A stretch of 64,000 nt of DNA from Bacteroidota bacterium (GCA_018267365.1 JAFDYQ010000007.1:108221-172220), one strand, 5' to 3'. Positions 36,982 to 46,129 are shown, counted from the stretch's first letter. Numbers and translations are program-made. Notes: generated by a model from the letters alone, not told the origin.

Positions 36982-37012
36982 CAAATATAGGGACTACTAT
37001 TTTTATAGGCAA
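36982..37012 (-). promoter_or_regulatory. Promoter of guaB
   Basis: On the minus strand TTG (37010-37012) and TATATTTG (36982-36989), spaced 20 bases, match the Bacteroidota consensus exactly. The box ends 3 bases before the ATG. Confidence 0.65.
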
Positions 37013-37079
37013 GTTCGTTTATTATCGACTACTGATTATTACAGTTAAATTATATTTAAACGGTATAAATGCAAATAGG

Positions 37080-38021
37080 ATGAAAAAATGGCTCAAAATA
37101 GTGATGCTGGTGATTATTGTACTGATAGGCGTACCGGTTCTCCTTCTTCTGCTGCGCCCCAGCCAGCTGGTGGCCAAGGCTGATGCCAAGCGATTATTTA
37201 CCCTGTCCACCTCGCACTACCTGGGGTGGCGTGGAGGAGAGCTCCATTATACAGATGAGGGACAGGGTGTACCCGTCATCCTGGTGCATGGATATGGGGG
37301 GTCTTACCGCAATTTTCAGAAACTCAACGACAGTCTGAAGGAGCGATATCGGGTCATACGCCTAGACCTGCCGGGCTTTGGTCTGTCAGACCTGCCCGGC
37401 GCAAAAGATGAGAAGATCGACTTTCTCAGGCTCTACAGTGATTATTTCACCTTTATGCTCGACACCCTGCATGTAGACTCGGTCTATATCATAGGCAACT
37501 CTATGGGTGGTATGATGGCCTGGAACGCGGCCCTGCAGCATCCGGATAAAATAAAGAAGCTGGTGCTGATAGGTAGCGCGGGCTATGAGTTGGAGAAGAT
37601 CGCTCAAGGCGTATCCAAACTAATGAACGTACCCGGCATGGGGCTTTTCTACAGCAAGGGAATGCCTCTGGCCATGTCTGAGGGGGGCGCCCGCCGGGTA
37701 TATGCGGACACCTCCAGGATCAATCATGCCGAGGTGGCTAATAATAACAAACTCTGGAATCGGGAGGGAAACCTACAAGCAGCCTACAGGCTGATGCAGT
37801 CTCATCAGTTTCCGGATTCATCCAGGATCAAAGATGTAGCTATACCGACCTTGATCATCTGGGGCAAAAATGACAGGATAGTACCTGTAGAGCATGCCTA
37901 TAAATTCCAAAGGGATATAAAGGGGGCACAGCTGGTGGTCATAGATACCTGCGGCCACGTGCCGATGATAGAGCGACCGGGAGTGACGGCATCTGCGATC
38001 AGAAAGTTTCTGGCGGAGTAG
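37080..38021 (+). CDS. Alpha/beta hydrolase with N-terminal membrane anchor
   Basis: A 313-residue protein from the ATG at 37080. Residues 4-25 are a single hydrophobic anchor. The hydrolase core has HGYGGSYRNF (oxyanion), GNSMGG with the nucleophilic Ser (about 140), IWGKNDRIVP with the acid, and CGHVPMIERP with the His. The nearest recognisable style is that of C-C bond hydrolases and small ester hydrolases; substrate unknown. It is divergent from guaB and convergent with murI (2 bases between stops). Confidence 0.9.
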   Translation: MKKWLKIVMLVIIVLIGVPVLLLLLRPSQLVAKADAKRLFTLSTSHYLGWRGGELHYTDEGQGVPVILVHGYGGSYRNFQKLNDSLKERYRVIRLDLPGFGLSDLPGAKDEKIDFLRLYSDYFTFMLDTLHVDSVYIIGNSMGGMMAWNAALQHPDKIKKLVLIGSAGYELEKIAQGVSKLMNVPGMGLFYSKGMPLAMSEGGARRVYADTSRINHAEVANNNKLWNREGNLQAAYRLMQSHQFPDSSRIKDVAIPTLIIWGKNDRIVPVEHAYKFQRDIKGAQLVVIDTCGHVPMIERPGVTASAIRKFLAE

Positions 38022-38023
38022 GT

Positions 38024-38839
38024 CTACCTACCCCCTATCTTTTGCTGCCGTAGTGACAGGCTCTCACCATAGAAAGCCTTGGCGGATTGCTCAAAGGATT
38101 CTGTATAGTCTGATACATAAAAGAGGTTATTACCTACAGGCTGTTTACTCAGCAGGTGCTCTTTGGCTAGTATAGCCTTTAGCTTGGTAGCCACTATATC
38201 GGTAGAGTCAAACAATTTTACTTTGCCATTGTAGAAGTCGTTGATCTCTTTCTTGATCATGACATAATGGGTGCAGCCCAGGATGAGCGCGTCTATACCC
38301 TGCAGCTCAGGCTGCTCCAGATAGTTGTGTATCACGGCCTGGCTGATCGTATTATTAAAAAAGCCCTCCTCTATCATCGGTGCCAGCAGGGGGGTGGCCA
38401 GGGCAGAATACTTCAGGCCGGGTTTGCGTCGGGATAGCTTCTCCTGATAGACACCGGACAGGATCGTCGTCTTGGTAGCGACGATACCTACATGCTCGAT
38501 ACTGTCATCTGCTATCACAGATTCTACTATCGGGTCTATCACATTAAATATCGGCACACTGCCCTTATGCGTATCGCGCAGGTACTCGTAGGCGGCGGCA
38601 GATGCTGTATTGCACGCTATGACTATACATTTGCAATGCTTCTGCCGGAGAAGAAAGTCCGTGATCTCCAGCGAGTATCTTTTGATCAGGTCTTTCGACT
38701 TGTCTCCATAGGGCAGATGGGCCGTATCCCCAAAGTAGATGATCTGCTCATCAGGCAGCAGGCGTGATATGGCATGTGCCACTGTCAGGCCGCCTATGCC
38801 CGAGTCAAATACTCCTATGGGACGATCTGTATATTCCAT
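38024..38839 (-). CDS. murI: Glutamate racemase
   Basis: A 271-residue enzyme that makes D-glutamate for peptidoglycan. GVFDSGIGGLTV at the N-terminus, ACNTASA with catalytic Cys76, and LGCTHY with the second Cys near 188 are all intact. It lies downstream of the OmpH cluster on the same strand but behind a terminator hairpin. Confidence 0.96.
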   Translation of the reverse strand: MEYTDRPIGVFDSGIGGLTVAHAISRLLPDEQIIYFGDTAHLPYGDKSKDLIKRYSLEITDFLLRQKHCKCIVIACNTASAAAYEYLRDTHKGSVPIFNVIDPIVESVIADDSIEHVGIVATKTTILSGVYQEKLSRRKPGLKYSALATPLLAPMIEEGFFNNTISQAVIHNYLEQPELQGIDALILGCTHYVMIKKEINDFYNGKVKLFDSTDIVATKLKAILAKEHLLSKQPVGNNLFYVSDYTESFEQSAKAFYGESLSLRQQKIGGR

Positions 38840-38846
38840 AAAATGA

Positions 38847-38874
38847 AAACAGGAGCTAAGTTATCAGCTCCTGT
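38847..38874 (-). terminator. Terminator between the OmpH cluster and murI
   Basis: ACAGGAGCT and AGCTCCTGT form a 9-pair perfect stem around AAGTTATC-type loop bases, 25 bases after the stop at 38899 and just before the murI start. Confidence 0.75.
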
Positions 38875-38898
38875 CATATCGTTTGGTTTTGTATCTGA

Positions 38899-39468
38899 TT
38901 ATTTTTTTGGTGCGGCAGCAGGCGTACCGGATGGTTTTGGCGCACCCATGGGCGCAGGCGGTGCAGCATTGGCACCGATTTTGGTTTTTACAGCCTGCGT
39001 CAGGTCATAGCTGCCTTCGGGGAAGTAAACTACACCATTCGCAGCGAGATCAAATACATAATCATATCCCTGTTCCTTAGCTACAGCCTTTACCCCCTTG
39101 ATGTATTTGTCCTGGAGCGGCTGGGCCAGCTTTTGTGCATAGTCCTGCAGATCGCTCTGTGCTTTTTCCTGAAAGGAAGTCATACGCTTTTCCAGATCTT
39201 GCAGCTCCTGCATTTTGGTATTTTGCATGAGTTCGGTCATTGTACCTTGTCCTGCCTGCAGTTCCTTGGTTTTTTTGTCGTACTCAGCGTACATATTCTG
39301 CATCATGGTACCGTATTCCTGCTTCTTCTTATCTACAGCATCGGACATCTGCTTGTATTCAGGTAGCGCCTGTATGATCTCTACTGAGTTCAGGTGGCCT
39401 ATTTTCTGCTGAGCAGAGGCAGCGGTGGTCATGATGAGCGCTGCGCATATTGTGATCAGTTTTTTCAA
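38899..39468 (-). CDS. OmpH/Skp-family periplasmic chaperone, paralogue 3
   Basis: A 189-residue protein with a signal peptide ending ASAQ, then QKIGHLNSVEIIQALPEYKQM, a long coiled coil (VDKKKQEYGTMM ... LEKRMTSFQEKAQSDLQDYAQKL) and QDKYIKGVKAVAKEQGYDYVFD. This is the Skp layout: a tentacle-like trimer that holds unfolded outer-membrane proteins. The C-terminus is Pro/Ala-rich (APPAPMGAPKPSGTPAAAP). It is last of three tandem copies. Confidence 0.93.
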   Translation of the reverse strand: MKKLITICAALIMTTAASAQQKIGHLNSVEIIQALPEYKQMSDAVDKKKQEYGTMMQNMYAEYDKKTKELQAGQGTMTELMQNTKMQELQDLEKRMTSFQEKAQSDLQDYAQKLAQPLQDKYIKGVKAVAKEQGYDYVFDLAANGVVYFPEGSYDLTQAVKTKIGANAAPPAPMGAPKPSGTPAAAPKK

Positions 39469-39502
39469 GATTTTGTATTTAGATTTTCTTCAGATTTATA
39501 AA

Positions 39503-40066
39503 TTATTTGCCTCCTGCAGCTGGCTTTGGCGCAGCCGGAGCATTAGGATTTGGCACAGGCAGATTAGCGCCTATTTTAGTTTTCACAGCCTGAGTGATGT
39601 CGGTGCCAGATTCGGGATAGTATACTACACCACCTGCTGCGATATCAAAGATGTAAGTGTATCCCTGGTCTTTAGATACTTCCTTTACCCCCTTCATGTA
39701 TTTGTCCTGGAGGGGTTTCATCTGGTCTTCCGCATACTTCTGCAGGTCTTGCTGTGCCTTCTGCTCAAAGTCCTGTATCCTCTTCTCCAGGTCTTTGATC
39801 TCCTGCACTTTCAGGTCCAGCACTGCCTGAGTCATCTTGTCTCCGCCCTCCTGTACTTCTTTAGACTTCTTTTCGTATTCTGCGTACATAGACTCCATCA
39901 GTTTGGCGTATTCCTGTTTCTTCTTGTCTACGGCCTCGGACATAGTCTTGTATTCAGGCATGGCCTGCAGGATCTCAGCAGAGTTGAGATGGCCTATCTT
40001 CTGCGTCTGTGCAGAGGCCGTACCCAGTGTGAAGACAGCTGCTATAGCCACTATTAATTTTCTCAT
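39503..40066 (-). CDS. OmpH/Skp-family periplasmic chaperone, paralogue 2
   Basis: A 187-residue copy, very close to paralogue 3 in the N-terminus (QKIGHLNSAEILQAMPEYKTM) and in the end (DKYMKGVKEVSKDQGYTYIFD), with a Pro/Ala-rich tail. The pair clearly arose by a recent duplication. A signal peptide ends TASAQ. Confidence 0.93.
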   Translation of the reverse strand: MRKLIVAIAAVFTLGTASAQTQKIGHLNSAEILQAMPEYKTMSEAVDKKKQEYAKLMESMYAEYEKKSKEVQEGGDKMTQAVLDLKVQEIKDLEKRIQDFEQKAQQDLQKYAEDQMKPLQDKYMKGVKEVSKDQGYTYIFDIAAGGVVYYPESGTDITQAVKTKIGANLPVPNPNAPAAPKPAAGGK

Positions 40067-40132
40067 CGATGTTTTTTTATTGATTTAATAAAAGGGAATG
40101 CGAATATATAAAAAGCAGGTTTATCATATAGC

Positions 40133-40163
40133 AAAGCGCCTCCGGAGCTTCGGAGGCGCTTTG
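40133..40163. terminator. Hairpin between OmpH paralogues 1 and 2
   Basis: AAAGCGCCTCCG and CGGAGGCGCTTTG form a 12-pair perfect stem around a GAGCTT loop. It lies just after the stop of paralogue 1 at 40180, so paralogue 1 may be transcribed mostly alone. Confidence 0.75.
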
Positions 40164-40179
40164 CAGAAAAAGTTATCTG

Positions 40180-40698
40180 TTATTTCCTCTGCACACCCAT
40201 ATTGAAGAGGATATCATCACTTTTATTAAGTTTCTCAGTAGCATATAGCAAGGACGGCCCGCTGGATTTATCAAAAATGAACTCATAACTCTTTGCCTGA
40301 GCGTATTTTGTGATCTCATCATAGACCTTGTCCTGTACCGGTTTGATCAGCTCTTTGCGTTTTTGAAAGAGGTCCCCATCCGGGCCAAACCGCTTCTTCT
40401 GAAGGTCTTTTACCTCCCTTTCCGCATTTTCTATCTCTTTCATTTTTTGCTGCTTCATCTGGTCGGTCATGAGTACCTGCTCGGACTGATACTGTTTGAA
40501 CATATCATCTACGGCCTTGCGCTTGGCTTCTATTTCTTTCTGGTAGCCTTCAGATACCTTGTTCAACTCTTTCTGTGCATCGGTATAGCTGGAGAGTTTG
40601 CCCAGTATATATTCCATGTCTACATAGCAAAACTTCTGGGCGTATGAGGCAGAGCTGATCATAAAGAGCGCTGCGAGTATCAGAAATCCTTTTTTCAT
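40180..40698 (-). CDS. OmpH/Skp-family periplasmic chaperone, paralogue 1
   Basis: A 172-residue protein with a signal peptide (ILAALFMISSASYAQ) and the OmpH opening KFCYVDMEYILGKLSSYTDAQK, then a coiled coil and FGPDGDLFQKRKELIKPVQDKVYDEI. It is more diverged than the other two copies and lacks their Pro/Ala tail. It is the closest of the three to the OmpH form that follows bamA in most Bacteroidota, but bamA is not in this window. Confidence 0.92.
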   Translation of the reverse strand: MKKGFLILAALFMISSASYAQKFCYVDMEYILGKLSSYTDAQKELNKVSEGYQKEIEAKRKAVDDMFKQYQSEQVLMTDQMKQQKMKEIENAEREVKDLQKKRFGPDGDLFQKRKELIKPVQDKVYDEITKYAQAKSYEFIFDKSSGPSLLYATEKLNKSDDILFNMGVQRK

Positions 40699-40793
40699 GA
40701 TGATAAGTCGTTAGTATGATTGTTGGAGTCAATCGACGTGCCAAGGTAAAAAATATGTCCTATAAATTTGTCATTCTTAACAGATATAGGCAT

Positions 40794-40825
40794 TTGATGC
40801 CCCTCCCATCATTTTATTAGCTTTG
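40794..40825 (+). promoter_or_regulatory. Promoter of the secreted esterase gene
   Basis: TTG at 40794-40796 and TAGCTTTG at 40818-40825, spaced 21 bases, match the Bacteroidota consensus; the ATG is 14 bases downstream. Confidence 0.65.
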
Positions 40826-40839
40826 CCAAAATCCACTAT

Positions 40840-41976
40840 ATGAATTTTCGCTACATAACGTCCATTGTCTGCTTTGTATTGTCCGTGGCCGGGCTGCGCG
40901 CGCAGACTTTTACTGATTCCTTTATGGTAGATGGGATTTACAGAAATTATATCTGCCACTTGCCGTCAGGATACAATACAAACAATACTTATCCTCTGGT
41001 GCTCAACTTGCACGGCTACACCTCCAATGCCGGCCAGCAGGAAATATATACCCAGATGGACGCCTCTGCAGATACCCATGGTTACATAGTGGTTTATCCC
41101 AATGGAGTGGATAGTTTCTGGAATTCATGGGGACCTGCTACTGGGGGAGCTTATGGTGCCAATGATGTTAAATTTCTGACTGAGCTGATCGATACCATAT
41201 CACAGCGCTATCATGTCAACCCCAAGCGGGTCTATAGCTGTGGTATCAGCAATGGGGGGTATATGACCTATGCACTGGCCTGTGCCATCGCTGACCGGCT
41301 GGCTGCCGTCGCTTCTGTATCAGGCACTATGAGCAACTATACCGTGAGCACCTGCCATCCGGCGCGCAAAATACCTGTCATGCATATCCATGGTACAGCA
41401 GACCCCATCGTACCATATGCTATCGGGGCTGCCGCCTCTATAGGTGCTGAGCAGGTCATGATCTTCTGGCGTGATACGGATGCCTGTCAGCATACTACTG
41501 ATACTACAGATCTGGCCAATACAAACCTGACAGATGGCTGTACTGTGCAGACTATTCACTACCCGACATGCGCCAATGGCAACGACCTGCTATTGTATAA
41601 AATAGCCAATGGGGGTCACACATGGCCGGGGGGATCGATCAATATTCCGCTATTCGGTAATACAGATAGGGATATATCGGGTACAAACGAGATATGGAAA
41701 TTTTTTGACCGCTATACTCTGGATGGTCCTGTGGCCGGTGTGGCAGAAGTAGCTGCTTTATCCTTTGCTGTGTATCCCGACCCCGCTTCTTCTGTCATCC
41801 GCATCACAGGAGTTTCAGATATAGCAGAGGTCAATATCTATGACATGATGGGGCAAAAAGTGATTCAGAATAAGGCGGATCAGGTGGATATATCCGGGTG
41901 GAGTGCAGGTATCTACACGCTACAAGTGCGTGACGCAAACGGCGCTTCGGGGGTCTTAAAATTTGTCAAGCAATAG
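40840..41976 (+). CDS. Secreted PHB-depolymerase/feruloyl-esterase-like enzyme with type IX sorting tail
   Basis: A 378-residue protein with a signal peptide ending LRAQ. The catalytic domain follows the LpqC/PHB-depolymerase pattern: YPLVLNLHGYTSNAGQQ (oxyanion), VYSCGISNGGYMTYALAC with the nucleophilic Ser near 139, HIHGTADPIVPY with the Asp, and ANGGHTWPG with the His. The last 75 residues (FAVYPDPASSVIRITG ... IYDMMGQKVIQ ... GIYTLQVRDANG ... LKFVKQ) are a type A T9SS sorting domain. It is exported to the surface and likely cleaves polymer or hydroxycinnamate esters. Confidence 0.9.
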   Translation: MNFRYITSIVCFVLSVAGLRAQTFTDSFMVDGIYRNYICHLPSGYNTNNTYPLVLNLHGYTSNAGQQEIYTQMDASADTHGYIVVYPNGVDSFWNSWGPATGGAYGANDVKFLTELIDTISQRYHVNPKRVYSCGISNGGYMTYALACAIADRLAAVASVSGTMSNYTVSTCHPARKIPVMHIHGTADPIVPYAIGAAASIGAEQVMIFWRDTDACQHTTDTTDLANTNLTDGCTVQTIHYPTCANGNDLLLYKIANGGHTWPGGSINIPLFGNTDRDISGTNEIWKFFDRYTLDGPVAGVAEVAALSFAVYPDPASSVIRITGVSDIAEVNIYDMMGQKVIQNKADQVDISGWSAGIYTLQVRDANGASGVLKFVKQ

Positions 41977-42032
41977 CACGTCTCTCCTATGATACTTTCA
42001 GGTAAACGATAATTTTCGTACCTTACAGCTAA

Positions 42033-42737
42033 TTGTTTAACAAACAAACGCTTTTGACTAGAAACGCGATCATCACCGTGGTCCTTTCTATGCTGCTCTC
42101 CGCGCAAGCTGCCACCGCTCAGGAGGTAGGCTGGGCTTCTTTTTACCATGACTATTTCAACGGCAAACGCACTGCGAGCGGTGAGCTGTATAGCAGCAAA
42201 AAACTGACGGCTGCCCACCGTACGCTGCCTATAGGCACCATGATCAAAGTGACCAATCTGGCCAACGATCGCTCTATCGTAGTAAGAATCAATGACCGTG
42301 GTCCATTTGTGCAGGGACGGATACTGGATCTCTCCCGTGCTGCAGCCGAGCAGCTGGGGTATATAGCAGCCGGCTCAGCCAAAGTATCTATGGAGGTGAT
42401 CAATAACTCGGTAATAGAAGTACAGGATACGATACATACCGCCCCGCTCAGCGATCTGATGTACATGATCACAGAGGTAGATACCTGTACAAAGCTGCAA
42501 TATGGTGTCAAGCTGGGTAGTTTTGACGATCCCAAACTCGCCTTTACACTCAGCAAAGAGCTAAAGGCCAAATACAATGCTGTGGCCTATGTGCAAAATG
42601 TAAAGCTGGTAAAGGGGAGTCTATTCAGAATCTACCTGGGCAACTTTGGAACCATAGAGGAAGCAAATAAACTCAGAGATGCACTCAAAAAGCTTTATCC
42701 TGAGAGTAAGGTGGTGAGCTATGATGGACTGAAATAG
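42033..42737 (+). CDS. RlpA-like septal ring lytic transglycosylase-family protein with SPOR domain
   Basis: About 234 residues from a TTG at 42033; the exact start is uncertain, but the signal peptide (NAIITVVLSMLLSAQAATAQ) is clear. VGWASFYHDYFNGKRTASGELY and LPIGTMIKVTNLANDRSIVVRINDRGPF form the double-psi beta-barrel of RlpA, with the catalytic Asp in NDRGPF. The C-terminal 75 residues are a SPOR domain (QYGVKLGSFDDPKLAFTLS ... FRIYLGNFGTIEEA) that binds denuded septal glycan. Confidence 0.9.
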   Translation: MFNKQTLLTRNAIITVVLSMLLSAQAATAQEVGWASFYHDYFNGKRTASGELYSSKKLTAAHRTLPIGTMIKVTNLANDRSIVVRINDRGPFVQGRILDLSRAAAEQLGYIAAGSAKVSMEVINNSVIEVQDTIHTAPLSDLMYMITEVDTCTKLQYGVKLGSFDDPKLAFTLSKELKAKYNAVAYVQNVKLVKGSLFRIYLGNFGTIEEANKLRDALKKLYPESKVVSYDGLK

Positions 42738-42740
42738 ATT

Positions 42741-44225
42741 TTAGAATTTGATCTGCCGCATAAAATCAACCGTAACCTGTATGTCATCATACAATACACG
42801 ATCCTTGCCATAGTGGGGCACGATCTGGCGATAGTCGGCACGTATCTTTTCTATCAGCGGACTGCTCTTTTCCTTGCGGAAATCTAATGCCTGCATGGCT
42901 GTCATAAACTCTATAGCCAGCACCTTCTCGATGTTGTAAACGATCTTGTAAGTCTTTACAGCTGCATTGGCACCCATGCTCACGTGGTCTTCTTGTCCGT
43001 CAGATGAGGTGATAGTATCTACTGACGATGGTGTAGCCAGTTGCTTATTCATAGACACTATAGATGCCGCAGTGTACTGTGGTATCATCAGGCCGCTATT
43101 GAGACCGGAGTCAGCCACGAGAAACTTAGGCAGGCCGCGCTTGCCACTGATCAGCTGAAAGGTGCGTCGCTCTGAGATACTGGCCAGCTCACTCATAGCG
43201 ATACCCAGATAATCCAAAGCGATCGCAAGTGGCTCCCCGTGGAAGTTGCCACCACTCACTATCAGGTCCTGCTCTTCAAAGATGAGCGGATTGTCTGTCA
43301 CGGCGTTTATCTCACGCTCAAAGACTTCCTTCACCTGGGAGATAGCAAACTTCACCGCGCCATGCACCTGAGGTACGCACCGGAAAGAATATGGGTCCTG
43401 TACATTGTTCTTTGGCAGCTTAGCTATTTCGCTACCGTCCAGAAACTGCAGTACCTGCGCCGCAGACTCCATCTGGCCCCTGTGATTGCGCACACGCTGT
43501 ATCTCGGGGTGAAATGGTGCTGTCTGCGCATCAAAGGCATCTACGGATATAGCAGCTGTGAGATCGGCCAGTTTCTCCACGCGCTCCGCCTCTATGATAG
43601 AGTAGCAGCCCCAGGCGCTCATAAACTGCGTACCATTCAGTAGAGCAAGTCCTTCTTTTGCTTTGAGCTTGATAGGTGAGATGCCGATCTCGGACAAGAC
43701 GGATGCGCTATCTCGCTTCTCACCCTTGTAGCGCACACTGCCCATACCTATGAGCGGCAGGCTGAGATGCGCAAGAGGAGCCAGATCGCCGGAGGCACCT
43801 AGCGAACCTACCTCCCAGATGACCGGGTATATCTTGCTGTTGTGTAGTTTGCGCAGCTGCTCTACCGTCTCCAGAGAGATACCGGAGTATCCGAGGGAAA
43901 GACCCTTTAGCTTGAGCAATATCATCAGGCGTACTACCTCGTGCTTCACTTCATCACCCATACCACAGGCATGGCTCATCACGAGATTTTCTTGCAGCTC
44001 CTCCAGCTGGTCGGGTTTGATTTCTACATCGCACAGCGCACCAAAGCCGGTATTTATGCCATAATAGCGCGCGCCCGGCTCTGCTATTTTTCTTTCCAGA
44101 AAGGCGCGATTGGCCTTTATCTTTTTCCGTGCAGCCTCAGATAGCTCGATCTGCATATCACCATTCAGAAAGGTACGCAGGTCGTCCAGGGTTAGTTCTT
44201 GATCGGTAATAGTGAAAGTGCTCAT
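42741..44225 (-). CDS. hutH: Histidine ammonia-lyase
   Basis: A 494-residue enzyme that deaminates histidine to urocanate, the first step of histidine breakdown. GSLGASGDLAPLAHLSLPLIG holds the Ala-Ser-Gly triad that forms the MIO electrophile (about 147-149), and YGINTGFGALCDV near the N-terminus is the family opening. SSDGQEDHVSMGAN and QYTAASIVSMNKQLA are further active-site blocks. No other hut gene adjoins it. The gap to hisS holds a GGAGAG hairpin copy. Confidence 0.95.
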   Translation of the reverse strand: MSTFTITDQELTLDDLRTFLNGDMQIELSEAARKKIKANRAFLERKIAEPGARYYGINTGFGALCDVEIKPDQLEELQENLVMSHACGMGDEVKHEVVRLMILLKLKGLSLGYSGISLETVEQLRKLHNSKIYPVIWEVGSLGASGDLAPLAHLSLPLIGMGSVRYKGEKRDSASVLSEIGISPIKLKAKEGLALLNGTQFMSAWGCYSIIEAERVEKLADLTAAISVDAFDAQTAPFHPEIQRVRNHRGQMESAAQVLQFLDGSEIAKLPKNNVQDPYSFRCVPQVHGAVKFAISQVKEVFEREINAVTDNPLIFEEQDLIVSGGNFHGEPLAIALDYLGIAMSELASISERRTFQLISGKRGLPKFLVADSGLNSGLMIPQYTAASIVSMNKQLATPSSVDTITSSDGQEDHVSMGANAAVKTYKIVYNIEKVLAIEFMTAMQALDFRKEKSSPLIEKIRADYRQIVPHYGKDRVLYDDIQVTVDFMRQIKF

Positions 44226-44237
44226 AACCTCTCCCTG

Positions 44238-44256
44238 CCCTCTCCAAAGGAGAGGG
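44238..44256. repeat. GGAGAG hairpin repeat, copy 3
   Basis: CCCTCTCCAAAGGAGAGGG is an 8-pair perfect stem between hutH and hisS; the GGGTGAGGT extension of copies 1 and 2 is missing. It may work as a stem after hisS on the minus strand. Confidence 0.6.
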
Positions 44257-44269
44257 TTAATACAAGGGT

Positions 44270-45613
44270 TTATTTTAGTTTAGAAATGATGTCGTCTATG
44301 GTGAGTTTCTCTTGTTCGCCATTAGACATATTCTTGAATGTCAGTTTGCCGGAAGCCATTTCATCGCTGCCTATCACGACTACATAGGGAATCTTTTTAT
44401 CATTGGCATAGTTCATCTGCTTGTCCAGTTTCTTCTTGCCAGGATAAATTTCTGAGGCAATATCCTGAGCGCGTACTTTTTGCAGCTGGTCAAAGGCATA
44501 GGCCTCACTCGCTTCATCAAAGTGTACGAAGAGCACTTTGGTAGATTCTATCAGCGTAGCCGGGAAAAGGTTCAGCTCCTCCATCACATCATATATGCGC
44601 TCTACACCAAATGAAATCCCCACACCACTCAGGTCGCGCCCGCCAAACATCTCTGTGAGATTGTCGTAGCGGCCACCGCCTCCAAGGGAACCCATCTGTA
44701 CATTATTAGGCTTTACCTCCCAGACCATGCCTGTGTAGTAGTCCAATCCGCGCATCAGAGTCGGATCAAACTGTACATTGCTCAGATGACCCACGCGCGA
44801 CATCACATAGTCTATCTCCGCCACCACAGCTTTGCTGAAAGTAGTCTTTAACTCTGCATAGGATGTGTCAAAAAGGGTCTTGCTGAGAACTGCGAGTTGC
44901 TCATCTGGTATACCATTGGCTTTGATCTGCTCGGCTATACCTTTCTCACCAGTCCATTCTACTTTATCTAGTTTGTCTATCAGTGTCGTGACTTCGCTCT
45001 TCTTATCTGTGATACCAGCTTTGGTCAGGAACTCGTCGATGAACTTCCTATTGTTGAGCCGTATCGTCACATCCATACCGAGTTTGCTATATACTTCGCT
45101 GTAGATCTGTGTCAGCTCGATCTCATTGATCAGAGAGGTGCTGCCTATCACATCTGCATCGCACTGGTAAAACTCCTGATAGCGGCCCTTGCCAGGCCTA
45201 TCCGCGCGCCACACCGGCCCGATGTGAAAGCGCTTGAACGGGAAGGTCAGCTCGCTCTGGTGCTGCACTACATAGCGCGACAGCGGTACCGTCAGGTCGT
45301 AGCGAAGGCCTTTTTCAGATATGTGCCTGGTGATAGCGCTTGAATTCTTCGCTTGCAATTCTGCATCAGGGGCATCCTTCAGATAGTCTCCGCTATTCAG
45401 TATTTTGAAAAGCAGGCGGTCACCTTCTTCACCATACTTGCCAGTCAAAGTCTCCAGGCGCTCAAAGGCTGGCGTATCTATCTGCTGAAAGCCATACTTG
45501 CGGAATACACTTTTGATCGTGTCAAAAATGTAGTTGCGCCGGGCTACCTCCTGAGGGAGGAAGTCACGCGTACCTTTCGGCAGAGAAGGCTTTATCTTTT
45601 TTATGTCAGCCAT
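44270..45613 (-). CDS. hisS: Histidyl-tRNA synthetase
   Basis: A 447-residue class II aminoacyl-tRNA synthetase. PKGTRDFLPQEVARRNYIFD is the N-terminal signature, FKRFHIGPVWRADRPGKGRYQEFYQCDAD is motif 2, and FGVERIYDVMEE is motif 3. GLDYYTGMVWEV is the histidine-specific loop. The C-terminal anticodon-binding domain is complete. Confidence 0.97.
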   Translation of the reverse strand: MADIKKIKPSLPKGTRDFLPQEVARRNYIFDTIKSVFRKYGFQQIDTPAFERLETLTGKYGEEGDRLLFKILNSGDYLKDAPDAELQAKNSSAITRHISEKGLRYDLTVPLSRYVVQHQSELTFPFKRFHIGPVWRADRPGKGRYQEFYQCDADVIGSTSLINEIELTQIYSEVYSKLGMDVTIRLNNRKFIDEFLTKAGITDKKSEVTTLIDKLDKVEWTGEKGIAEQIKANGIPDEQLAVLSKTLFDTSYAELKTTFSKAVVAEIDYVMSRVGHLSNVQFDPTLMRGLDYYTGMVWEVKPNNVQMGSLGGGGRYDNLTEMFGGRDLSGVGISFGVERIYDVMEELNLFPATLIESTKVLFVHFDEASEAYAFDQLQKVRAQDIASEIYPGKKKLDKQMNYANDKKIPYVVVIGSDEMASGKLTFKNMSNGEQEKLTIDDIISKLK

Positions 45614-45673
45614 TGTATTGATCTATCTTATGTTGTCTCTAATTTGTATTGTCTATCGTCTAAAGTCTAATAT

Positions 45674-46129
45674 CTATCGTCTGTTCGCTATCACAGCCTC
45701 GCAGGCCCGGTCCAGCATCAGGTATACAGATTCAAATCCGTCCGGACCGCCAAAGTAAGGATCTGGCACACTGATGTTTTTCTTTGGATCGGCTTCATTC
45801 ATGATGAGCTTCACTTTTTTTTCTTCATCCTGATTCCGGCACAGGGCTATCACATCATTGTAGTTGCTCGCATCCATGCAGTATACAATGTCAAACGCTT
45901 GTAGGTCGGCACGGTCGATCTTGCGGGCAGCCTGCGTGGTGATGTCTATGCCGTACTTGTGTGCTACCTCGCAGGAGCGGCGGTCAGGTCGCTGACCCAC
46001 GTGCCAGGCACCTGTGCCGGCAGAGTCTACCTGCCAGTCCAGTCCGGCCTGTCTGACCTTGTGCTCCAGTATACCTTGCGCCAACGGACTCCGGCATATA
46101 TTGCCCAGGCATACCATCAGTACCTTCAT
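45674..46129 (-). CDS. Low-molecular-weight protein-tyrosine phosphatase
   Basis: A 151-residue protein from the ATG at 46129, which places the catalytic loop CLGNICRSP (C-x5-R, Cys7 and Arg13) at its usual distance from the N-terminus; longer starts are unlikely. VPDPYFGG supplies the general-acid Asp. It dephosphorylates phosphotyrosine; a link to polysaccharide kinases is common but none is nearby. Confidence 0.94.
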   Translation of the reverse strand: MKVLMVCLGNICRSPLAQGILEHKVRQAGLDWQVDSAGTGAWHVGQRPDRRSCEVAHKYGIDITTQAARKIDRADLQAFDIVYCMDASNYNDVIALCRNQDEEKKVKLIMNEADPKKNISVPDPYFGGPDGFESVYLMLDRACEAVIANRR

